A stretch of DNA of 64,000 bases from an uncultured Prevotellaceae bacterium (GTDB lineage: Bacteria > Bacteroidota > Bacteroidia > Bacteroidales > Bacteroidaceae). Positions within the stretch are counted from its first letter, which is position 1. Every line of letters starts with the position of its first letter. Below the pieces are notes generated by a model. That model was not told the DNA's origin, made no database searches, and saw only the letters and a program-made list of their open reading frames with translations. Position numbers and translations under genes: made by a program. Shown here piece by piece: positions 35,997 through 44,402 of this stretch. The DNA is taken from the NCBI GenBank assembly GCA_902801375.1, contig CADCIB010000002.1, positions 186,001 to 250,000 on the forward strand, read 5' to 3'.

Positions 35997-38162
35997 CTAT
36001 GTATTGAAAGGCTGTCGGAATGTGCATCCGTTTTTCCATTCAGAGCATCCGTAGGCTGTGCGACCCTTGATGATGTGGCCCTTGCCGCATAGAGGACAAG
36101 GCTGGCCGACGAGTGGGTCGGCCGTTGCTTCACGGTTCTCTGGGGTTGCGTCTTGACTCTTGGGAGTAGTGGCCTTCTTCTGTTTTCGCGTGGTGGGAGC
36201 ATCGCTTTTTGCCCTTTTTTTGGCGGGAGCCGATGTGGCTGAGCCACGTTTCACAGGACGTTCGGCGGGCTGTTCCAACGTGACGCGGCGGTTGCTGTTG
36301 TCGGCCAGCACTTCGCTCACAATCTGGGTAATCTGTTCTTTCAGTTCCTGAATGAACTGCTGGGCATCGTATTTCTGATGCTCTATATCGCGGAGCTTCT
36401 TTTCCCAAATACCTGTCAGCTCGCAACTCTTGAGCAATTCCTCTTTGATGAGGTCAATCAGCTCGATGCCTGTGGGTGTGGCCACCAAGCGTTTACGTTC
36501 GCGTCGGATGTAGTGTCGCTTGAAAAGAGTCTCGATGATGGAGGCCCGCGACGACGGACGCCCAATGCCATTCTCCTTCATAGCGGCGCGAAGTTCCTCG
36601 TCGTCGACAAACTTTCCTGCTGTTTCCATCGCCCGCAGAAGGGAAGCTTCATTGTAGTAGGGTGGGGGCGTGGTCCATTTCTCCGTCAGCGTGGGTTCGT
36701 GCGGACCGCTTTCGCCCACCACGAAGTCGGGCAGGGTCTTCTCCTCGTCCTCTTTCTTTTCCTCCGTTTCGTCGGGGGCAACGGCAGGGCCGTTGCTTAC
36801 AGAACTGGGGTTATTGCTTCCTGGCGGCACATATCCATAGACGGTGCGCCAGCCTGGATCAAGAATCAGCTTGCCCGTAGCCTTGAATTCAATGGCGTCC
36901 GGATTGGATACATCCTCACTTCTCACTTCTCCAAGGACCGTCGTTGTGGCGAATTTGCAGTCGGGCCAGAAGGCTGCGATGAAGCGTCGCGCCACAAGGT
37001 CGTAGACGTGACGTTCCATATCGGTGAGGTTCTGAGCGGGCACGCCGGTGGGAATGATGGCGTGGTGGTCGGTCACTTTACTGGTGTCGAAAATGCGTTT
37101 GGGCTTGATGAGCGGTTTTCCTCCCAAGGGTCTTACCAGCTCGGCATACGGCATTTGGCCTGCATGCTTTGTCTGGAAGAGTCCGTTCATGATTTGCGGA
37201 CATTTCGGATAGATGTCGTCCGAAAGATATTGCGTGTCCACGCGGGGGTAAGTGGTCAGTTTCCGCTCATAGAGAGCCTGAATGATGTTGAGCGTCTGTT
37301 CAGCACTCATGCCGTATTTGCGGTTGCAGTCCACTTGCAGCGATGTCAGGTCGTAGAGCATTTTGGGCTGTTCCTTGCCGTTTTTCTTCTCCACTTTGGT
37401 GATGGTAAACGGTTTGCCAGCTATCAGTTCAAAGGCTTTTTCGCCCTCTTCCTTTGAGGTGTATTTCCCCTTTGTGGCTGTGAACAAGGTGTCGCGATAG
37501 ATGGTCGACAGCACCCAGTATGGCTCAGGCTTGAAGTTTTCGATTTCCTTCTGACGGTTTACGATAAGGGCCAGCGTGGGCGTCTGTACTCGTCCGATGG
37601 ACAGCACCTGCCGGTTCTGCCCGTATTTCAGGGTGTACAGGCGTGTGGCGTTCATGCCCAGGAGCCAGTCGCCGATGGCGCGTGAGAGTCCGGCCAGATA
37701 GAGCGGTTGGTAGTCCTGCTGGTCCTTCAGTTTCTGAAACCCCTCGCGAATGGCTTCATCGGTCATCGACGAGATCCACAACCGCTGCACGGGGCACTTC
37801 GCCTGTGCCTTCTGCATGACCCATCGTTGTATGAGTTCACCCTCCTGGCCTGCGTCGCCGCAGTTGATGATGCCGTCGGCCTGCTGCATCAGCTTCTCTA
37901 TCACGGCGAACTGCCGTTTGATGCCGTCGTCGTCGATGAGCTTGATGCCGAAGCGCTGCGGTATCATGGGCAATGCGGAAAGGCTCCACGTTTTCCACAT
38001 GGGGGTATAGTCGTGGGGTTCTTTCAGCGTACAGAGGTGGCCGAACGTCCACGTCACCTGGTAGCCGTTCCCTTCCATATAGCCGTTGTGCGAGGTCGTC
38101 GCCCCGATGATACGGGCGATATCGCGGGCCACGCTGGGTTTTTCGGCAATGCAAACGATCAT
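35997..38162 (-). CDS. topB: DNA topoisomerase III
   Basis: A 721-residue type IA topoisomerase. The Toprim start IVCIAEKPSVARDIARIIG is at residues 2-20; GDAGQEGELI continues the acidic triad. The active-site tyrosine is in KLTTYPRVDTQYLS. NGIGRPSSRASIIETL precedes the C-terminal part, which carries a charged, Ala/Lys/Thr-rich linker and one zinc-ribbon module (CPLCGKGHIIKGRTAYGCSEW). It separates linked DNA circles or recombination intermediates. Located between porE and the repeat-rich gap, with its own promoter. Confidence 0.95.
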   Translation of the reverse strand: MIVCIAEKPSVARDIARIIGATTSHNGYMEGNGYQVTWTFGHLCTLKEPHDYTPMWKTWSLSALPMIPQRFGIKLIDDDGIKRQFAVIEKLMQQADGIINCGDAGQEGELIQRWVMQKAQAKCPVQRLWISSMTDEAIREGFQKLKDQQDYQPLYLAGLSRAIGDWLLGMNATRLYTLKYGQNRQVLSIGRVQTPTLALIVNRQKEIENFKPEPYWVLSTIYRDTLFTATKGKYTSKEEGEKAFELIAGKPFTITKVEKKNGKEQPKMLYDLTSLQVDCNRKYGMSAEQTLNIIQALYERKLTTYPRVDTQYLSDDIYPKCPQIMNGLFQTKHAGQMPYAELVRPLGGKPLIKPKRIFDTSKVTDHHAIIPTGVPAQNLTDMERHVYDLVARRFIAAFWPDCKFATTTVLGEVRSEDVSNPDAIEFKATGKLILDPGWRTVYGYVPPGSNNPSSVSNGPAVAPDETEEKKEDEEKTLPDFVVGESGPHEPTLTEKWTTPPPYYNEASLLRAMETAGKFVDDEELRAAMKENGIGRPSSRASIIETLFKRHYIRRERKRLVATPTGIELIDLIKEELLKSCELTGIWEKKLRDIEHQKYDAQQFIQELKEQITQIVSEVLADNSNRRVTLEQPAERPVKRGSATSAPAKKRAKSDAPTTRKQKKATTPKSQDATPENREATADPLVGQPCPLCGKGHIIKGRTAYGCSEWKNGCTFRQPFNT

Positions 38163-38185
38163 TTTCTACTCTTTATTTTGGGCGA

Positions 38186-38216
38186 CAAAGGTACGAAAAA
38201 AAAGTGGAACGCCCAA
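38186..38216 (-). promoter_or_regulatory. Promoter of topB
   Basis: Minus strand -33 TTG (38214-38216) and -7 TACCTTTG (38186-38193), 20 bases apart, 24 bases before the topB ATG. Confidence 0.7.
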
Positions 38217-38326
38217 GTGTGAGCGCAGAAAATCGTGTGCTTACCCTCACGAACGGCTGCCACAGGGATGGTCTTTTCTGTTGTCTGCGATAGTCTTTTG
38301 CGATGTCGTTGATATTGAATGGAAAG

Positions 38327-38411
38327 CCTACGTTAATAACCTACGCAACGTAGGTTATTAATGTAGGCAGCGTAGGTTATTAATGTAGGCAGCGTAGGTT
38401 ATTAATGTACG
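38327..38411. repeat. Palindromic repeat array, 22-bp period
   Basis: A 19-base arm at 38327-38345 is inverted at 38349-38367 (one G-U pair, 3-base loop). The second arm, CGTAGGTTATTAATGTAGG, then recurs as direct copies at 38371 and 38393, 22 bases apart. It is a large hairpin followed by two extra units. No relation to the arrays at 24.4 and 50.4 kb except the period. Confidence 0.85.
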
Positions 38412-38508
38412 CTCGTGATTTTCCGCAGATAAGCATTCGATTAACCGCAGTTGAGCATGCGACTGTATACAGGTGGGAATGTGGTAACTACTCAGCACCC
38501 TCGTTGAT

Positions 38509-38676
38509 TGACCTCCCCTAACCCCTCCTGCAGGAGGGGGACTGATTAGTTTTGTTACCTCCTGCAGGAGGGAGACTGATTGGTTTCTGCGCTCAGTTCT
38601 AACTTTTCCTCCCCCTACAGGGGGAGATAAAGAGGGGGGCGTATATCCCTACAGGGGGAGTTGAAGGGGGCATTGA
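38509..38676. repeat. Cluster of C-rich/G-rich palindromic repeats
   Basis: Two units CCTCCTGCAGGAGG followed by G-runs and GACTGATT lie 34 bases apart (38524 and 38558). Two related units with CCCTACAGGGGGAG follow at 38611-38660. Each palindrome can form a hairpin. The whole gap 38163-38789 (627 bases) contains this cluster, the 22-bp array and the topB promoter, and no gene. Confidence 0.75.
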
Positions 38677-38753
38677 CGAGGTGCTGAGTAGTTCCGGCAT
38701 GCGATTGAAATGCAAAAAAAATATAAATAGGCAGCACTTCATGCAAGTTTTCT

Positions 38754-38761
38754 TATCTTTG
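38754..38761 (+). promoter_or_regulatory. -7 promoter box of the lipoprotein gene
   Basis: TATCTTTG, 29 bases before the ATG at 38790. Confidence 0.5.
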
Positions 38762-38789
38762 CACATTATAAGAATAAAACATCAGAAAT

Positions 38790-39506
38790 ATGAAAGCAAC
38801 AAAATGGATTTGGAAAGGATGGCTCTTGGCAATGGCCTTGGTGGCTTTCCTGGTATCAGCTTGTACGACTGGCGATGCTGGTGAAGTAGAAAGTTTCGAT
38901 ATAAGATATGAAGATAAGTCAACGCTGACGGGTGATTTTGAAGGAAAATGGAGTCATACGTATAATGAGGGAGAATTATATGCAGATCTTGAAGTTTATA
39001 GTGATTATAAAGTGTCTCAATCCACCAACTCTATTTTGGTGAATTTGGGATTTGATGATACGATAACTCTCACTGCCGATACCATTCAGTTCACGAATCT
39101 TGGTTCAAAGATTATGTTGCAGATACTTGCCTATCAAATGTTTGAACAGGCTTTCGACGATTCCAGTCAATGGCCCGTTGATTGTGTCTTTGTTGGCAGA
39201 CAGACAGAATTTAAAAGCCATGTGACGCGCTTGGGCCATACCGATGACTCTGTCTATCTGATGATTGACAAGCAGGATTACAGCTTTCAAGTCAGCATGG
39301 ACGATATACATTTCAACGTAGTGGCTACGATGAGTGTGCCAGGTGTTTGTGTCATCAACTATGCGACGAGGATGATTGTCGTGGATATCAATATTGAAAA
39401 ACTGCGCGCCGAAGGCTTGGAGCCAGGACGAATAGGGAGTCTGGGTAGCGAGTTCGAGGTGACTTTTTCGTTGCCTGAGCTGCTCCGTTTCACCGCACAA
39501 TTCTAA
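38790..39506 (+). CDS. Lipoprotein of unknown function
   Basis: A 238-residue lipoprotein: signal peptide with hydrophobic core to residue 24 and lipidated C25 (VSAC). The mature part is rich in Asp, Thr and aromatic residues with beta-strand-like alternation; no domain is recognised with certainty (it is in the style of the DUF4840-type Bacteroidetes lipoproteins). Base composition is more AT-rich than the neighbours. It lies 11 bases before the ECF sigma gene, so the two may be one transcript. Confidence 0.75.
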   Translation: MKATKWIWKGWLLAMALVAFLVSACTTGDAGEVESFDIRYEDKSTLTGDFEGKWSHTYNEGELYADLEVYSDYKVSQSTNSILVNLGFDDTITLTADTIQFTNLGSKIMLQILAYQMFEQAFDDSSQWPVDCVFVGRQTEFKSHVTRLGHTDDSVYLMIDKQDYSFQVSMDDIHFNVVATMSVPGVCVINYATRMIVVDINIEKLRAEGLEPGRIGSLGSEFEVTFSLPELLRFTAQF

Positions 39507-39517
39507 AAAGAGAAAGC

Positions 39518-40093
39518 GTGGAGACAGAACAGCGGTTGGTGAAGGCCATCCTCGAGGGCGAGAAGGGAGCCGGGCGGCGGCTCTATGCCCGATACAGCGG
39601 TCAGCTCATGACCATTGCCCTGCGCTATATGGGCAATGGCGAGGATGCGGCCGACGTTTTGCAGGATGCCTTCGTGAAGGTGCTCACGAACATCAACCGC
39701 TTTGAATTTCGAGGTGAGGGGTCGCTCAGCGCGTGGATGAGACGCATCACCGTGAACGAGGCGCTCAATCAACTGCGCCATCGAGCGTGGCTTTTCCACG
39801 AGGAACTGTCCGACGATGAGCCGCCCGATGAGGAACCCGATGTGGCGCTGGTGCCGCCGGAAGTGCTGATGCGGATGGTGGGCGACTTGCCCGAGGGCTA
39901 CCGAACGGTGTTGAACTTGTTTGTTTTCGAGCAGATGCCACACCGCGAGATAGCCCGCCAACTGGGAATCAAAGAGAGCACATCGGCCTCGCAATACCTT
40001 CGCGCCAAACGCATGTTGGCGCATAAGATCAGGGAATATTTGGGAGTGAGGAGTGCGGAATTAGGAATAAAGAGTGATTCGATAAAGAGTTAG
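39518..40093 (+). CDS. ECF RNA polymerase sigma factor (GTG start)
   Basis: A 191-residue sigma factor with region 2 (NGEDAADVLQDAFVKVL, GSLSAWMRRITVNEALNQL) and region 4 (GYRTVLNLFVFEQMPHREIARQLGIKEST). The only plausible start is GTG at 39518, since no in-frame ATG precedes the conserved region. The last 15 or so codons (RSAELGIKSDSIKS) seem to be written in an intergenic AGTTAGGAAT-type simple repeat, lengthening the normal end. The next gene starts 2 bases after the stop. Confidence 0.92.
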   Translation: METEQRLVKAILEGEKGAGRRLYARYSGQLMTIALRYMGNGEDAADVLQDAFVKVLTNINRFEFRGEGSLSAWMRRITVNEALNQLRHRAWLFHEELSDDEPPDEEPDVALVPPEVLMRMVGDLPEGYRTVLNLFVFEQMPHREIARQLGIKESTSASQYLRAKRMLAHKIREYLGVRSAELGIKSDSIKS

Positions 40094-40095
40094 GA

Positions 40096-41376
40096 ATGAA
40101 GAAAAAGGATTTTGAATCGCAACTGCGAAAAGGGCTGGAGGGCTACGAGGTGGCTCCCCCCGACGATCTGTGGCAGCGGATAGAAGGGAAAATTCCTGCC
40201 GATTCTCAGCTCTTGTCACAAAAGGAAAAAGCGCGCAAGGGCGCAATCGTGCCTCTCCGCCGATGGGTGGCCGTTGCTGCCGCCACGCTGTTGGTGGTGG
40301 GTGGCGTCGGCTTGCTGCTGCATCAGCACTCGGAAACGACCACCGCCCGCGTGGAAAAGAATGGCCATTTCGTTGGCGTGCAGAAGGAAGGCACAGCGGA
40401 AACCACACCGCCGACAAACGAAACGGAAATGAATATCATGCCCACTGCTGCGGGAAAGCATTCTCTCGCGCGCGTACCTTATATATATAGTACGCGTGAG
40501 GATCATACCATTATGGCCGATTCACGGGCTGTGCCTTTAGAAACGTACGCTGAGGAAACACAGAAGCCGACGCCCGTTGAGGTGGAAACAGCCGACAGTC
40601 TGCCTGCATTCGGCCCTCCTGATGTGCACACCATTACCGTAAAGACTGAACCGAAACAATATGAGCAGCCGTCGAATCCCCTCCATAGTGTGGAGTTTGA
40701 GATGCCCGACGACGACGCGCGGCTCCTGGCTACTGTGCATTTCGGCAGCATGTCGGGTGGCGCAAACACGACGGTCAGCCCCGTCTACATGAGCGACGAG
40801 ATGTACAGCAACTTTGCTGGGGCGTATGAATGCTCCAACACAGCTACGCGGATGGCGAACAATGTGGAACTGACGGGCTACGAAGAAAACCGCGAATACC
40901 AGTTGCCGCTGAAATACGGACTGTCGGTTTCCTATCGGATTACCGACCGCTGGGCTATTCAGACGGGCGTGAACTATATGCAGCAGCGCACCAAACTGAC
41001 GCAAATGATGAAGGGAAACAGCCTGGTGACGAAGTACAACTACGAGTATATTGGCGTGCCGGTGGGGGCTTCGTACAAACTGATGGATGTCGGTTCGTGG
41101 CTCTCGCTCTATGCAACGGCGGGTGTCGAGGCCGACTTCAACTTCAAGGCGAGGGCCGATGTGGAGCAAATCAGCAAGGATATACCCAAGGACAGCCCGC
41201 AGTTCTCGGTCGTTGCCGCTATGGGTGCGCAGCTGAACCTGCCCATGCGTTTCGGCATTTACGTGGAACCCGGCGTGACGTATTTCTTCGACAATGGCAG
41301 CAACGCCGACACCCGCATGAAGGATCAGCCGCTAAACGCATCGCTGCAAGTGGGGCTCCGCTACTCCATCAAATAG
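40096..41376 (+). CDS. Anti-sigma-like fused to outer-membrane beta-barrel domain
   Basis: A 426-residue protein with an unusual topology. Residues 1-55 are cytoplasmic-like and include YEVAPPDDLWQRIEGKI, as in partners of ECF sigma factors. One hydrophobic helix follows (about 57-75). A long Thr/Glu/Pro-rich linker leads to a C-terminal barrel-like segment (residues about 265-426), with alternating strands (YGLSVSYRITDRWAIQTGVNYM) and a final strand SLQVGLRYSIK. It follows the sigma gene by 2 bases and is surely in the same transcript. How one chain would span inner and outer membranes is unresolved; linker length of about 190 residues makes it conceivable. Confidence 0.85.
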   Translation: MKKKDFESQLRKGLEGYEVAPPDDLWQRIEGKIPADSQLLSQKEKARKGAIVPLRRWVAVAAATLLVVGGVGLLLHQHSETTTARVEKNGHFVGVQKEGTAETTPPTNETEMNIMPTAAGKHSLARVPYIYSTREDHTIMADSRAVPLETYAEETQKPTPVEVETADSLPAFGPPDVHTITVKTEPKQYEQPSNPLHSVEFEMPDDDARLLATVHFGSMSGGANTTVSPVYMSDEMYSNFAGAYECSNTATRMANNVELTGYEENREYQLPLKYGLSVSYRITDRWAIQTGVNYMQQRTKLTQMMKGNSLVTKYNYEYIGVPVGASYKLMDVGSWLSLYATAGVEADFNFKARADVEQISKDIPKDSPQFSVVAAMGAQLNLPMRFGIYVEPGVTYFFDNGSNADTRMKDQPLNASLQVGLRYSIK

Positions 41377-41443
41377 GGAAGAGAGGTGCTTTTATTACGA
41401 TTTCTACGCAAATTATTTGCAAAAAGCAATTTTAATTGACTTT

Positions 41444-41477
41444 TTTGCTGCTATTTGATATTATTTTATTACCTTTG
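41444..41477 (+). promoter_or_regulatory. Promoter of lutABC
   Basis: -33 TTTG (41444-41447) and -7 TACCTTTG (41470-41477) separated by 22 bases, slightly long. The leader of about 70 bases follows. Confidence 0.6.
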
Positions 41478-41548
41478 CAGTGCCCGTCGTTATCCGGGCA
41501 CTACTAATCAATCGTATAATAATGTAGCGAACAAATATCAAATAGCTT

Positions 41549-42286
41549 ATGAAAATCGGATTATTCATTCCCTGTTATGTGGATGCCGTCTATCCAGAGG
41601 TAGGCGTAGCCACCTATAAACTGTTGACGAGTTTGGGGCTCGATGTCACCTATCCGCTCAACCAGACGTGCTGCGGACAGCCTATGGGCAATGCCGGGTT
41701 TGAGAAGATGTCGGTGCCGTTGGCCGAGAAATTCGAGGAGAAATTCAAAGAATTCGACTATGTCGTGGCTCCTTCGGTGAGCTGCGTGGCCTTCGTGCGA
41801 ATCAATTATCCCCGTCTGCTGAAAGGCAAGCATGAGTGTACCACTTCGGAAAAGATCATGGATGTGGTGGAGTTCCTGCACGATGTGGTGAAAGTGAAGT
41901 CGCTGCCTGGTGCCTTCCCACATAAGGTGAGCCTGCACAACAGTTGTCATGGAGTGCGCGAATTGGGACTGAGCTCGCCTTCAGAGCAGAACGTACAGAA
42001 GTTCAACAAGATACGCGACCTGCTGGAACTGAAAGAGGGTATCACCGTGGTGGAGCCCGAACGGCCCGACGAATGCTGCGGTTTCGGCGGCATGTTCTCA
42101 GTGGAAGAGACCGCCATCTGTAAGCAGATGGGGCACGACAAACTGGAACGCCACATCGCCACAGGCGCGGAATACGTCACTGGGCCTGACTGCTCGTGCC
42201 TTATGCACATGGCCGGCATAGCCAAGAACGAGGGCAAGGCCATACAGTTCAAACACGCGGTGGAGATTTTAGCCGCAGGAATCTGA
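41549..42286 (+). CDS. lutA: LutA, iron-sulfur subunit of L-lactate dehydrogenase complex
   Basis: A 245-residue CCG-domain protein. Two CCG-type motifs are visible: TCCGQPMGNAG near residue 45 and DECCGFGGMFS near residue 175. Each serves with other cysteines to hold an unusual iron-sulfur cluster. It is the first gene of lutABC, which oxidises L-lactate to pyruvate. The lutA-lutB gap (90 bases) is filled by a repeat of AACG motifs. Confidence 0.95.
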   Translation: MKIGLFIPCYVDAVYPEVGVATYKLLTSLGLDVTYPLNQTCCGQPMGNAGFEKMSVPLAEKFEEKFKEFDYVVAPSVSCVAFVRINYPRLLKGKHECTTSEKIMDVVEFLHDVVKVKSLPGAFPHKVSLHNSCHGVRELGLSSPSEQNVQKFNKIRDLLELKEGITVVEPERPDECCGFGGMFSVEETAICKQMGHDKLERHIATGAEYVTGPDCSCLMHMAGIAKNEGKAIQFKHAVEILAAGI

Positions 42287-42291
42287 GTGAA

Positions 42292-42370
42292 TTGTCGTGA
42301 TAACGATCTGTCGAAATAACGTCAAAACGTTATGACGACATAACGAATTACCGTAACAACGTAAATAAAT
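42292..42370. repeat. Degenerate ATAACG/GTAACG motif cluster
   Basis: Between lutA and lutB the short words GATAACG, AATAACGTC, AACGTTATGACG, CATAACG and GTAACAACG occur with an inverted pair CGTC...GACG. The words recur about every ten bases. No gene is present. Confidence 0.5.
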
Positions 42371-42376
42371 ACAATA

Positions 42377-43750
42377 ATGAGTACACCACATAGCAATGCA
42401 GCAAAAGAGTTCTTGAAGAACCAAAAATATGCGAAATGGCACGACGCCACCTTCTGGTCGGTGCGTACGAAGCGCGACAATATGGCTTTAGGACTGGGCG
42501 AGTGGGAGCAGCTTCGCGAAAAAGCGTCGCAAATCAAGCGCCACACCATCACCCATATGGACGAGTATCTCGAACAGTTCGCCGCCAAAGCCGAGGAAAA
42601 CGGATGCGTCGTTCACTGGGCGAAGGACGCACAGGAGTTCAACGAGACCGTTTTCGACATTTTGAAAGAGCATAATGTCAAGAAGATGGTGAAGTCGAAA
42701 TCGATGCTCACCGAAGAGTGCGGCATGAATCCCTATCTGGAATCGAAAGGCATTGAAATCGTTGAAACCGACCTCGGTGAGCGCATCATCCAGCTGAAAG
42801 GTCAGGCTCCGAGCCATATCGTGATGCCCGCCATCCACCTGAACCACGACGATGTGGGTGAGCTGTTTGAGGAGAAGCTTGGCACAGAGAAGGGCAATCA
42901 CGATCCCACCTACCTTACTTATATGGCTCGCCTGAGCCTGCGCAACGAGTTCCTCACGGCCGATGCCGGTATGACTGGCGCCAACTTTGGCATTGCCGAG
43001 ACGGGCGACATCGTGGTTTGCACCAACGAGGGCAATGCCGACATGTCGACTTCCTGCCCGAAACTGCACATCGTGGCCATTGGACTGGAGAAGGTTATCC
43101 CCAACTACGATTGCCTGGCTGTGTTCCAGCGCATGCTTTGTCGCGCGGGAACGGGTCAGCCGACAACCACCTTCACCTCGCATTTCCGCAAGGCGCGGCC
43201 CACAGCCGACAAGATGCACATCGTGCTGGTGGACAACGGACGCTCAGAGTGGATAGCCAATGAGGACCATTGGGAGGTGCTGAAGTGCATCCGCTGCGGC
43301 TCATGCATGAACACTTGCCCCGTCTATCGCCGTTCGGGAGGCTACAGTTACTCGTATTTCATCCCCGGTCCCATCGGCATCAACCTTGGCATGCTTCGCG
43401 ACAAGCAGAAACATTCAGGCAATGTCAGCGCCTGTACGCTCTGTCTGAGTTGCCAGACGGTGTGTCCTGTGAAGATCAATCTGGGTGACCAAGTGTACCA
43501 ATGGCGTCAGCAGCTCGATGATTTTGGCACCGCAAACCCGCAGAAGAAGCTGATGTGTAAGGGCATGAAGATGCTCTTCGGCAGCAGCGGTATGTACAAT
43601 ACGGCCATGAAGTTTGCACCATTGGCCAACTGGGTGCCGCGCCCGCTCATCAACTGTGGCTTAAATCCTTGGGCCGAGGGCGGTCATGACATGATGAAAT
43701 TCCCCAAGAACTCGTTCCAGGAACTTTGGAAGAAAGGGAAAGTGAAGTAA
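42377..43750 (+). CDS. lutB: LutB, iron-sulfur lactate utilisation protein
   Basis: A 457-residue protein with an N-terminal LUD domain (residues about 70-290; GMTGANFGIAETGDIV is its signature) and a C-terminal ferredoxin part: CIRCGSCMNTCPVY near residue 304 and CTLCLSCQTVCPVK near 354, each binding a [4Fe-4S] cluster. Second gene of lutABC. It begins 90 bases after lutA and ends 33 bases before lutC. Confidence 0.95.
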   Translation: MSTPHSNAAKEFLKNQKYAKWHDATFWSVRTKRDNMALGLGEWEQLREKASQIKRHTITHMDEYLEQFAAKAEENGCVVHWAKDAQEFNETVFDILKEHNVKKMVKSKSMLTEECGMNPYLESKGIEIVETDLGERIIQLKGQAPSHIVMPAIHLNHDDVGELFEEKLGTEKGNHDPTYLTYMARLSLRNEFLTADAGMTGANFGIAETGDIVVCTNEGNADMSTSCPKLHIVAIGLEKVIPNYDCLAVFQRMLCRAGTGQPTTTFTSHFRKARPTADKMHIVLVDNGRSEWIANEDHWEVLKCIRCGSCMNTCPVYRRSGGYSYSYFIPGPIGINLGMLRDKQKHSGNVSACTLCLSCQTVCPVKINLGDQVYQWRQQLDDFGTANPQKKLMCKGMKMLFGSSGMYNTAMKFAPLANWVPRPLINCGLNPWAEGGHDMMKFPKNSFQELWKKGKVK

Positions 43751-43783
43751 ATTAATCGTAAATCCGAAAATAATAATATTCTG

Positions 43784-44368
43784 ATGGCAAACAAAGAAGA
43801 TATCCTGAACAAGATCAGGAAAAACATCAAGACGAAATACGACATGCCTCGTCTCGACGACATTCAGGGCATCACCTATCCTGACCCGCTGGCTCAGTTC
43901 ATCTCCATGACTGAGACCGTAGGTGGAAAGGTTGTAGAGTTGGTGCCAGGCAAGGACATCAATGAATTGGTGCGCGAGCTTTATCCGGAGGCCAAGGAAA
44001 TAGCCTCGAACCTGCCGGAAGTGACCATCGCCACACGCAATCCAGACACATGCGGTTCGCCGCAGGCCTTGAACGGTACTGATGTGGGCATCATCCGCGG
44101 TGTTTTCGGAGTGGCCGAGAATGCCTGCGTGTGGATTCCGCAGGCTATGGAGGAGAAGGCGGTGTGTTTCATCTCCGAGAACCTGGTTATCCTGCTGAAG
44201 AAGTCGGAGATAGTCAACAACATGCACGAGGCATACAAACGTATTGAGATGAACGACTATGGCTATGGCACTTTCATCAGTGGTCCCTCGAAAACCGCTG
44301 ACATCGCACAGGTGCTGGTCATGGGAGCGCAGGCAGCCCGGAGCGCTACCGTGGTGCTTCTGCCATAG
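43784..44368 (+). CDS. lutC: LutC, LUD-domain subunit
   Basis: A 194-residue LUD-domain protein. NKEDILNKIRKNIK forms the usual helix start; GTDVGIIRGVFGVAENACVWIP and FISGPSKTADIAQVLVMGAQAA are family motifs. Completes the LutABC complex. The following nudC gene starts 34 bases later and may be part of the operon. Confidence 0.93.
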   Translation: MANKEDILNKIRKNIKTKYDMPRLDDIQGITYPDPLAQFISMTETVGGKVVELVPGKDINELVRELYPEAKEIASNLPEVTIATRNPDTCGSPQALNGTDVGIIRGVFGVAENACVWIPQAMEEKAVCFISENLVILLKKSEIVNNMHEAYKRIEMNDYGYGTFISGPSKTADIAQVLVMGAQAARSATVVLLP

Positions 44369-44402
44369 TATTCGCTTCTTCCATATAAGAAGAAATAAAC
44401 AG

